Below, one piece after another: positions 46,901-58,900 of a DNA stretch of 64,000 nucleotides; the stretch's first letter is position 1; every line of letters begins with the position of its first letter. Origin of the DNA: Pithys albifrons albifrons (Eukaryota > Chordata > Aves > Passeriformes > Thamnophilidae); NCBI RefSeq assembly GCF_047495875.1, contig NC_092467.1:18743066-18807065 (forward strand). Reading direction: 5' to 3'. Under the pieces are notes generated by a model. That model ran no database searches. It saw nothing but the letters and a program-made list of their open reading frames with translations, and was not told where the DNA came from. The position numbers were made by a program, and so were the translations under genes.

Positions 46901-49900
46901 TACGATTATAGAAAAAATGTTATATTGAAATGCATTGAAGGTAGCCTCAAATATTGTTAGGTTAGTGTTTTCCTTAGGTTTTCATACTCTCTTCCTAGGG
47001 CACTTCCTTCTGCATTAGCATTTGTGAGTAACTTAATGTAAATCTTAGACATCATACAGTCTTTGCGTTCTGCTTTTTATGCGTAACTCAGTTTCTTTAA
47101 AATGTTACTGCTGTTAGTGCAGTGCATCATCCTACTACAACCTTGTTTCAAAAATACTACTTCGTCTAGCAAAACAAATATGCTAGAATTGGCATGTTTC
47201 AAGCATGATTTCCTCCTTTACATTTTCTGCAAATGTTAAAAAATTTGGGGTGATGTATTTAAGATCCTCTAGTCTTACTCTAGAAGCAATTTCTTTTCAC
47301 ATTTGTGTAGTATGTGGTATACATGAGACTGGAATTAGGGATACGAATCCCTAGCTGAACTGCTGGCCTTGGCATGAGTTGGATCAGACCCCAAGCTGGC
47401 TTTAACCTAGGCCAGAAGATTGACAGCAGAATTCATTACGCGTCTCTGGCTTGCAGCAGCTGGCACAAAAGGAGCTCTGCCAGCTTTACAAAAGCAGGGA
47501 TGTAGCTTACAATAGTCATTCTTCACTGCACAACTGTAGTCAGGCATTAGTGACTTTGTGCTGTTCAAGGGGAAATAGAATTTGGTCTGTTCAAGGGGAA
47601 AAAGAATTTGGTCTGTAGTTTGTTTCTTAAACACAGCACTCCTGTGTATGAATACTTGCTGCTGGTTTTTCCCAGTGTTAGATTTTGGTTTATGTGGATT
47701 TTTTAATACAACTTCAGCTTTTCTTGCTGAATGGTTTGTTACATTTTTCTGTAGGTAATTTCAAGCTTTGTTACTGTGGCCATTTCAGTGTCATTTTTCA
47801 CATGCTCCTTCTTTATCTGAAAATCAGTCTCTCTGCTGACTACAGCAACGCAGAGCAACAGATGCCAGGTTACACAGCTTTTACTGTAAAAACACTCACT
47901 TTTTCTTCCTAGCTACTTACGTTTTTCCTTGAAATCCTGTATTACACAACATAGATGGAAAGCAGAAAACTAGTAATTGCTGCATGTAAGTGTGCATGGT
48001 CTGAATCTGTAGCATGCATAGCTAAGTGTTTCAGATGTCTGACTAGAATTACTTGACCTTTCGGAAGATTTTTGGGATGATTCCAAAAAAACCCAGTTTG
48101 TCTATCTACTAACTTGAGCAATCATTCATTTTTTCTTGAAAGGGATTCCTTAATGAACCAGTAGACGCCTGTTTTTTTAAAGAAACAATCCAGTGTTTTG
48201 TAACCCATGCTGAATTCTTTTGGCTGAACTGTTTTATAATTAATGGTATTGCATTAGACTTTCTAGAGTGTCGTTGACTGAGACATTTATTGCAGAAAGA
48301 TTTATTTGAAATCATAGCCTCTGCTCCAAAACTCTGCTGTCTGTATTGCAGCAAGTTAAATTCAGACAACTTGCAAAGGCAAAATACATATGTAAAGGTG
48401 GGGGATGATAACAGTAGGTGTTACAGTTGGCTTCAGCCAGTGATTTGACCTGTCCAATCATGTTAGTGGTGTTCTGTAAGCCCCACAAGCAAACCCTCGA
48501 AGCTTCAGATCCTTCATGCTCACAAAGCAGGTAGGCAGACCACAAATTCTAAAACACAAAGAAAATTGTACACAGTATCCACTTTTCTGCATTGTAACTG
48601 GGCTTGAAGCATGAGAGCAGCCCACCCAGCACGTGCATGGGCAGATTTTCTGTCCTCTCTCTTAGGAAATGTGCATCTAGGAAAGGCTATTTCATGAACA
48701 AACCTTGCAGTTTGCTCCAGCCTGCCCTCTCTACTGGGGACAACTGACCTGTATGGAAAAAGCCTTCATGGAAGTTCATGTTGTGTGTATCATGCACATA
48801 TAAGGCAGACTGGAAGGCAAAGCAGGCTATGAAATTCACGAAAATATTGCAGTTGGAAAACCCCTCTTGAACAATCTGTTGCCCCTTGGCTGAGGGAAGA
48901 AGCTGGTAAAAATAAGCTGTAGAGCAGAAATAATGTTCAAACTATTTGTCCCATTCCAGTCTAGCATAAGTGTTTTGAGATGTATTGAGAGGTTTGATTC
49001 AACTGTGTTGGCCGCTGTTAAAATATTTATCTGAAGGAAAAAGGATTTGCTGCTGGTTTCTTCGAAGAAAAAGACATGATGAAATGCTGACTTAAAGTTT
49101 GCAGGGTTTCTCAGTTTTGGGGACCAAGAAGTAAGAGGTTTCCAGAAGCAAAGATAGAACCTTCTTTCTGGACAGTTGAAATGATAGGCTGAACGGGAAT
49201 CTGCAGCACTGTGAAACATGGCAGCACAGCCATCAGTGTTTTCACAGAGTCAGAGTAGAGGAAAACTTCTTTGTGTTCTTGTCAGGAAGGAGAAAACCTG
49301 TTATTTCCTCCTGATGCTGCCAAAGGGGAATCCCTCTGTTTTTTCTCTTTCCTGATGGAAATGAGCAAGGCCTGATTGTTTCAACATTGCCAAAGGAGGG
49401 AATTGACCTTCCTGCTTGTTTGCCAAGAGAATAATTTGTTTCCTTTATTTCATAGCTCTTCCTTTTCATTGTAAAGCATTAGTAACCCATTACCTTAATG
49501 GAAGGTAATGGCACTGTGATTCCCTTGCAAATAAGTGTATATTTATGTATGTATTTCCACTATTCAATACAGAGAATTAAGGGTATTCAGACTTTCTCCA
49601 TATGGGCCAAATTTAGAAGTTAATATTTGCTATCTAGGGGTTCAAAACAAGAGAAGTATTAATTCTTCCCGACGTGGTGGTTCATTAGATTAACCCAAGC
49701 ATAATAGCAGAACTACTGCCAATTTACAGTTACTGATTTCTCATCAGTTTTATATTTCTGTTTATTTTAGCAGTGTACAAAGGAGATTTGAACTGTTAGT
49801 TTTCTGAACATGATATATAAAGAGTTTTTCATTGCATCCTTTGATATTCCTTCGTACAACCTGTACCTCTTAAAATTATTTAGTTATGTTTCATGAGGCT

Positions 49901-52900
49901 GTAATGTAACTAGACTTAGGACATTGGCTTTTTCCCTGTGATCATGCCAGTATTGTATTAATGGCACAAGTTTCATATTTTGACTTCCCTGCATTTTTGA
50001 GGAACCATGCACAGCTTTTACTTGTACTAAATATGCCACTGATACCTTTTCAGTTTTTGAAACTTCAGGCATTCATCTCTAGTAGTCAACTCACTCTCTT
50101 ATTAATAGGAACTTTTCCGTTGTGAAATTTCATAGTGGCTTTAGGTCTTCTGACTGTCATTAGCTCAGGCTGTTTTGTTTCTTTATCTAAGTCATATAGT
50201 AGCCTTACATGATTGTGGTGTACCCTTTTTCAGTATATCAGCTCTGTAACATTTAAAGAATTGTAAACCTTGAGCTTTTGAGAAGTTTGTAAAGCTGCCT
50301 GGCTTTACAAAGCAAATAAATTCCCATGTGTGTAAGGAACTGTTGCCATGATGCACTTGAATTGCAGTAACTTCACTTGCTGCTGGATTTTTGTTACTTC
50401 TTTTCATTATGTCTTATGAGATGGGGAAAGTATTTGCATTCCTGAAATTCAGTATTGCTTTATTTCTGTATTCTTTGAACCAAATTCTGCCAAATGCAGA
50501 AACTGACATTTGCTGGTTTCACATTTTCCTTTTGTTTTATTGTACTTTCTTTTATAACTAAAAGATGCAGAATGTTCTGCACTTCAATTAACCTTTACAT
50601 CATTATTGAGCGTCTCAAATCTTTTTACCACATCACTCTTAAAGCTCAGTCCCCTAAATTGTTGCAGCAGTTGTCTTATCTGCTTTATGGGCTTTGCCAT
50701 CAATTGATATATTTTTCCATTATTTTCATTAACAATTTTTACTTGGCTTTTTTTCTTTGTCAAATTGCCTCATTCTCAAGAGGTTTAAACAAGAACAGTC
50801 TTTGTGCTTCTATGGTGACATACTTGTCTTATTTTGCTTATCTCTTCGTTTACTGTTCTGTATATTTTCTAAGGTAAAAGTGAACAAACCATTAAATCTT
50901 TCTGGACATCTACTATTGTGTCAAATAATCTAAGTGACAATTGGTGTTCCTGCTCTCTTCACCTGTGGTTTTTTTTCTTCTAGGATGTTTTAACACCCTG
51001 AAACATGTAATAAGATGTGTTTTGTGAGTTCAGGTTTTCTTTCTCTATTTTAGACTTGAGTTTGTAGTAGTTTTTAGATCTCCATAGTGGCAGAGCCTCT
51101 TACAGCCCATAAAAGAGATGAGACAGTGGACTGTTACAGCTGGCCTGAATATGGTCTTTGAAGAGGACCTATGGCCAAAATATGGCAAGGGAAAGGAACA
51201 GCTTCGTGGTTTTCTAGTTATTTGAATGTGCCTTTATCTATTCTGTGTATGTAGGTGTAGTAAGGAGATAGTGATAATGTCCAAGATGCTTTTCCTGATT
51301 ATGCTGGCCACTTTTCTTACCGTACTTTTGTAGCTGGTTCCTAGCAGGACTTGTGGTCAAAATGGTTGGTAAGAGATTTTCCTTTGTTTTTCCAGAAAAA
51401 GCACATTTTTTATTAAAATGTGATGGGCATTTGACTTGAAACGGGATTGGCCAGGCATCTGGTCTGTATCAGTATTGGTTGGATTATGCAAGTATCAGTA
51501 GTATAGAGAAGTTAGTGAGCATTTGCAGAGGCAAATTATGGAGGTCCTAGACTGGGAGAAGAGACATAACCAAGAGTTGAAGCAGAAGCTAGCAAGTTTT
51601 CAGTATTTGTGTAAACTGTAGTATAATTTTTGTCATATTAAAATATCAACTTGAATTGGGCTCCCATCCTCCCTCCTTGAAAGTTTTCAGGCAGAGTACT
51701 CCTTCATTCTGCTTTGCTGTTGATAAGAGTTAATTATAAAGGAAGCGTTACAGCAAGTCTTTTTGTTGGTTTGTTTGTTTCAGATCTCTGATGTTTTGCT
51801 CATTGACTTTTCTAATCTTTTTTTATATAGAAACTAATAAAATTCACAGTTTTAGACTTTTTAGAATGTCAGAATTCTAGTGACAAAGTTAAATATAAAA
51901 ATTGTTCATTGTTTCAATACATTATATTTACTTTCTGCCATACAACTTTCCTTTCATACCTAATTCAAGAGTGCATTTCCCCACTTCCATGTTCACCAAA
52001 TCATAACCACACGGAGAGGTTATTCACCACTTAGGAATGAAAGTCCATCTGTTAGTTATTATCTTTGCTGTGCTGCAGCACTTCAGAATGAGTGCTTGGG
52101 AGAGACTTTAAATGCTGTACCCAGTCTTTGCCCTCTTCTAGACAAATGCAGATACTTAAGAAATGCTACTCTGTTTGGTCTGGACAAAAAAAATTCCTTT
52201 GTTCTTCCCATAAGTTAGCATAAGTTTGATTGGGGATTTTTAGGACTAGGCTCAAAATAGATGGCATGATTTATTGTATCTGAGTTATGCCAAGTAAATA
52301 CCTCGATGTTTCCACTCAGTTCTAGGAAGAAAAATCATCTTTGTTTTAAAGTATGTGCAAGGGTTTTAGTTGATCTCTCTCACAGGAAAATCATGAACGT
52401 CATCATGCAAATATGCATTTTAGTAATATTTACAGTTATTTACATGGCTAAAACTTCTTTGTTCACTTTTCAGTGTCTAGAAGACTAAACTAAAGAAATA
52501 ACATGGTTGTAATTTATCTTTAATTCCAAATTGCAGATTTTTCTTTATTATTATTAAAATCAAAGTTCCTGTAGATGACATTCAGGAAAACCTGATCAGC
52601 AGGGAATTTCCTGCTGTCTGAATTCATGGAGACAAGTTACGCCACTGCAGTGATAGCCACGGGCTCCATTTGAGGGGAGCTTGTTGTGATGCAGTGACCT
52701 AATGTGGCATTCCTGCCTGTGGGAGACAGATTAGGAGGCTGAGTTGTTGAATTCCTGGAAGGTGGTGGAATAACTATAGATAATGAAACTAGCCTTTCCA
52801 GAAACTCATAGATGGTATCAGAAGTGCAGAGCCACCTTAATTTCAGTATTTTCTGAAAGGTAACAAAGCTGTTCATAGAACAAATATAACAGTTTATATG

Positions 52901-55900
52901 GGAATTGATGTGAGGTTGCTGAATCTTGCTAAATTTTCTCAATTATCACAATTTTTGTAGGCTTTTAAATTGCTTACTGGCAGGCAAATTCTACTTCATT
53001 TTTGTCCTTCAAAAAGCAGTTGTTATTTCATGCCAACTAAAATCAAAAGCTGTTGTCTGCTAAGATCATCTCTTTGTGGTCCTTAGAAATGGAGTCATTT
53101 CTTATTAAGAAAAAATCCAGCCTATTTATTGCTTCGTAACGTGGACATAAAGCCTTGCTTCGGGCAAGAAAATAATCAGGGAAATGTATTATTAGATGGT
53201 GGGAGTTGTTCAGGGAGGCTGAGGGAATGTATGGAAGGGAAAGAGAAAATATGTGGAAAGTAAATACCAGGGAGGAAAGAAGATTGAGAGAGAAGGTGCC
53301 AAGAGAAGTCCCACTGAATAGTGGGATTGGGAATCCATAGTGCAGACAATTTGTATGAGCTGGACAGTGGGAGAAAAGAGAAAGGGGGGGGAGCGTTTAA
53401 AAGAAAGATGTGAAAATAGGTCTAAAGGCAATAGTTCTGTTGGCATGGTCAGTTTGGAGCCAGGCTTATCTCAAATCAATGCTGGCATGAAGAGCTGAAG
53501 GAGCTTGTTTAGAATGACACAGTCTCAGTTAAGTTGTTTCCTGCTGCTGGTCCTGGAGCATGGAAGAGTCCAGCTTAAGAGACAGACTTAACGCTGGTTG
53601 TTCATTTTACTGGGTCGTTACTTGGAGTGCACAGTGAAGGAAAGGCCTGAAGAACATTGCAGCTCATTGTATGTTCTTACTGAGCAGGCTACTCAGTCCC
53701 AGTGATAGAAGAGTAGGTAAAAGTGAGGATGAAAGGATATCTGGTAATATCTGTTTGCAAGGTTCTCCCTGCTCCATCTCCTGCCTGTGGTGAGATCAAT
53801 TTGCTGCACATACAGGGAAAGACCTGCCATTTCATTGTTACCCTACATCTTCGGCTCATCCTGGTGAAAAATCATTACAGAAAGTTATAAGACTTGTAAA
53901 AATGCCATTTTGTTTCATTTTTCTCCAAACAAGTACAGTCTTTTCATAAGTAAAAATTGAAACTGTGTATATGTATGTAGGCTCCTTGAGCAATCTTACA
54001 GGGAAGTCTTCTTTTGCCCACAGGTCTCCATTGTTCACCCTCTGATGTATGACTTTGTTCTAGTTCTGGGATAAAATTGGGAAGATTTTTATCATGACAG
54101 GGTCTTTCAGAGATAATAAGCCTTGCTCAGGAGCTGTGCTTAATTGGACTCTGGAATTGATGTGATGGATACTAGTCTTGTTTCAAGATCTTTTTAGCAT
54201 GCAAGGTCCAGGAAGAGGCTGGCAGGTGGATTAGCAGAAAACCTAAACTTGCACTTGTGTATGAAGTAGGGAATGTGGTAGACTGAGGGCTTGGATAGCA
54301 CAGACAGTAACAGCCAACTTTAAGTAGGAGAAGCACTAAGCTCTTTTGTTATATTCTTCCTGAAGTTGACAGCCCACATTATGCACTAAAAATTTATATG
54401 TTTTCTCTGTTGCTGTCAACCAATAAAATTTACTTTAAAAATAATAAAGATAAAGCTCTGACTCAGTGATCTAACCCTTCAGTAATTTACTATCATAAAA
54501 TAGTTTTTAAGTACAAATGTTTTATCATATGCCAAGCTGGACGCTAAAGATGTTTTGTCTAAAATATGAGATAATGGAAAGTGTATTGTGGCATGTAAAT
54601 TACTTTAGCCTCTTGGTGGTAAATGTTTGCTTAACCAGAAAAGAATGTGTTGAGGTCCTTGCCACAGGAAAGGTATTGCCATACTTTGCATTTAGAGTAC
54701 TGTAAATAAAGCAGTAAATATGTTTCTGTTCATGTGTGCTAATACACAAGTTACGAATGCATTCATTCAATAAGAACTATAATATGCTGTTATCCCTTCT
54801 AAAGGGTTTCAGTAAGAGGAGGTTGTAATTACTTTGGCTTGAGTGAAACATGAAACCAAATATTTTCATGATGATTTCAAGTTGAATATGAGAGAATTTT
54901 TGCTCAAACTACATCTCCCTTAAATCCCAGGAACTCACATCCTGTTTTACCTTCAGTATTCTTCTTGTGTGCTGACTCCTGATATACTGCTCCTAATCAT
55001 ACGTTACTGTAAATCATAAAGTATATGAATCCTTCACCTATCCAGTGTTGTTCTTGGCAAAAGAAAATAGAACTGTGTAATATGTTAATGATCGGAGGAG
55101 GTAGAGCAGCTCTGGGAAATACTCCAAGTACTTCCTACAGTATATTTTGGTTTTGAACTTCATTTGTCTTTAGCTGATACAATAGCTTAGTGGTAATTTA
55201 ATAATACTGACTACAGAAAGAATTGCATAACTCAGATTACAATGTAGAAATATCAGACCATCCTTTGGATTCCGCACTTAGAGCAAGTGAAAGCGACTGG
55301 GTCCTGCTTTCAGAGCCCTTTGAAATACCCCTTCTATTCCCTAAAAGCCCATGCCCAGATTTCCAGTTAGAGAGTTCGGAGAGGATATGACAGTTTGAGA
55401 AAATAATTGTGGAGAGGATGCTCAGTTTACTTTTTGTTAGTGTGATACCATTTGTTATGTACCTGTTCTCACTCTCTGGGGTGAAGAGCAACCCTTTTTT
55501 GGGAAGGGACAGAACATCCGAATCATGTGCCTCTTGCAGCACACACATGTGTGGGGATTTCTGCAGGAAGTTTCTTCCTGATGGTGCTGTAAGCAGAGAC
55601 TTGCTTTGGCATAACAGGGGTATTGCACCATTACTGAAATGTTCTTGTATCAGAACAAGGGTATCTCTCCTACAAAAACAGCTCCAAGTGCTTCTAGTGT
55701 ACCTGTACTTTAGTAGTTGTCCAGTAGGCTTTTTATGTCATCTTCCTAGTGCTTCACTGATAATTCATAAACAAACATAAGTAAGGTACACTACTAACCA
55801 TGTAAATCAAATCTGTAGCATTAAAACTGATAAGTAGGATATTGTTATTTTTAATTTAGAGTCTGATTTTGACAAATATATCGATTTTGATAAACCTATG

Positions 55901-58900
55901 TCCATATCTGGTTTGCCAAAGATATTCATTACAACATAATAAAACATTTCAGCCCCTAGAGAAATTTGACACTGATTCTTCTCTTGTTCTTTATTCATAT
56001 ATGTTAGGAGGGTTTAAAAAAATTATGTAGTTGAATAATAAGACCAGACGTGTAATTTGAATGATAAAATAGTTCTTCTGGACATAATATCACCTGAAAA
56101 TCATGTGAAATGCCTGAAAGCTTTTTGAATTTTAATTTTCTCAGAAAATGTGTGTTATGTCCTTGCTAGGATTAAAATCTGAAATAAACTTCCTGTTATT
56201 TTTAAGGTACAATGAACTGGATCCCAGTAGAAGCCTCTTAGACAATTTGAAAGGCAAAATAATAATTGAGTATCCAACGTTATTTGTGGTCTTGAAAACA
56301 CTGAAGAATGACATGGTGATTCTTGGCCAAGGTGAGCATTTATTTATTTATTATGCGATACTTTGCTATTTTAGTTATATAAACAGTAATTAAGGGTATA
56401 CCTATTAATAATGCCAGAAATGGGCAGTATGTCTTGTATTTCCCTCTGAATCTAAAAGATTGCTATTAAAAAAGCTACTATGAAATGCTTTGTGTTAAAA
56501 ATGCTGGCTGAGGGCATACATCCATCAACTGTGTTGTATGTGTTTTTGCTAACTTTGTTTACTGGTGTTTTTTTTTTTTTTAATATTCTTAGCCTTTAAG
56601 GTAAAAACTCTTCAGACTTGAGCTAATTTTTTTATGCAGCAAGGTTTGACAGAGCTGATTCTTTCCAAAAAGTCAGCCTGCCTGGGGGAGATGAGTTTTT
56701 AAGTAGAGCCTGCTAATGATGCAAAAGGAATCATGTTCCATTATTTCCTAGCATAGCTCCTAATATTGGACAAATAATTCTGAATTGCAGGATAGTTGTT
56801 AGGAATCATAATGGCAGAATAGTTTTCTGGGTGGGTTAAAAGCAAAGTGTTATCTTTTGAAAATTGCTTTGTGGAGGGAAGACTTTCATCCTGGAGTTAA
56901 CGTGGAAGAGAGTTCATGTCTAGCAGGAATTTCTATTTTAGTTTTTAATTTAAGTTCCATCGTTCTCTCCAGTATAAAGGCTTCATGTCCCAGCTTCTCT
57001 TTCTGCAGCTGCTGAAATCAAGAATCAGTTCTCGTCTCCTAGTCCCCCATCTGGTCACCTTAGTTGTCAAATTCCATACTTTTTGGTGATATGCCAGTCT
57101 GTAATTTTTACAGATTTTTGAGGAAAAGCTTTAGATATATTTGCAGTTACTGTTTCCCTGTGGCAGCTCAGTCATGGCTCTATATGTATATAATTTGAAT
57201 AAATACACGACTGAGAATATTGTCCCAGTGATATTGAACTTTCACAGGTCGTAGTTATTCTGGCTATATTACACTGAGTGAGAGCACCCTGCTCCCAGAA
57301 ATATGGCATGCCAAAATTTCTTGTGCTGTGCACTACAGGGGCTCCTGAGAGTGTGCCAGTGTGCCAGGGGATTAGGTAGTAGTGTTGTCTTAGTAACTGG
57401 GTCTGCTGATACTCACCCTGAAGGTGCACATAGAAACACTGGAGTAGTACATGAAGTGAGGTATTCTTGCATTTACCCATTATTTCTTGATCTAGGTCCC
57501 TTGTTTATTAACAGTCAGTCCCTACCCCTGTGATTTTGAGGTCAGGAGGGAATCACAGTTAACTGACTCATTTACTGAATCGGGTTGTTGCCATTGTCTC
57601 CTGAGCTAATGGGAAGGTTGTCCTTTTAAGGGTATAGATTCAAGTAAGTGTTGATTGAACACCTGTCTTTTGAGGTCCTGCTGCTGCAGCAAATGGCTGA
57701 TCCTGTGAAGGGTGGAGGAGAAGGGGAAGAGAGAGACAGTAATGGCTGGGGAGGTGCCAACAGCTCTGTCACAGGGCAGGGCAAGTGTATATCTTAGACA
57801 GCAACCTTCCTCTGCTTCAGGGATCGTTGGGTTAGCTGCCATGCCTGCAGCTGGTATTCTGGGAACATTGACAGCTAGTTCAGATCTTGAGAACTATTAA
57901 TTTTCTTTTTTTCTTTCCTTTTTTTTTTGTTGTTTTAACTGTTTCTATAGATCCATTAAAATGGAATTGAGTAGCTCCCTATTGAAGTTTCTTGGGCATA
58001 ACACAGCAAACGTTATAGCTAATGGCAAAAATACGATGATTTTCACAACTTTTATCATAACTTACTTTTGTCATCTTCTAAGTTCAGATGACAAACTCAG
58101 CCCTGAGTTTGTTTTGAATCCTGGTTTTTGGAATTTTTTTGTTAACAGTGGAAGCTTGCTGCATGAACTCCCGATTGTTTCAGGAAAACCATGTTCAAAA
58201 CATGAATGTAAAAGTAGGAGGGCTTTTTTGTTGCTATTATTCTGCCTAAAGACAAAATACCACTTTTGTTAAAATGTGTCACAATCATTGTACTCTTCTA
58301 TTCTTTATGAAACATAGGAAGGAAAAAAATGTTTTCAATTTACTTTACCAGTTGCATTCACAGATAATTGCTAAGAGTGCAAATCTTGAGTTCACTTCCA
58401 GACTGTTCAGGGAGAAAGTCTGTTGAAATCAGAGAGGTATTTTAGCCCCTTCCCCTCTCCCAAGAAGTGACCTTTCTGCTACAGCATCTTCTGTGCTCCT
58501 TGCAGTCCAGTTTCTTTGCTATGTATGGCTTTTTGTATCGTTTGCATGCCCTTCCTAAGCTATCCATCCTGCTCTTGCTTATCCTGTTTCTGCTAATACT
58601 GCCTTTCCTTTCTGCCTCACTTGTGTCCATGGAGGGACACTCGTGTTGCTCAGAGCGCCTGTCCAGCTGAGCTCCCTTTGCATTCCAGGCACAGCTGCCA
58701 CATCGATGAGTGGACGTCTGGCAGGGTGTCTGCTGCAGCATGAGGGCTCAGCTACCACAGCCCTTCTGACGGCTGGCAAGGGACCCAGGCTAGAACAAAA
58801 CAAAGTCTTGTGGGAACTTAACTGCTAAAATATGGTTTCTTTACTGAGCAATCTCAGATCTACCCTGTTCTCGGGAAGAATGAAGGCAAGTTGTCATAGC

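Larger units (their letters stand above)
41454..56206 (+). other. ZNHIT6: ZNHIT6 intron 8 (14.8 kb)
   Basis: The largest intron. It holds a CR1 fragment and an LTR at 42540-43165, a short tandem duplication at 47561-47612, and an unassigned 178-codon open frame at 46135-46671. The remainder is AT-rich DNA in which I recognise nothing. Confidence 0.75.
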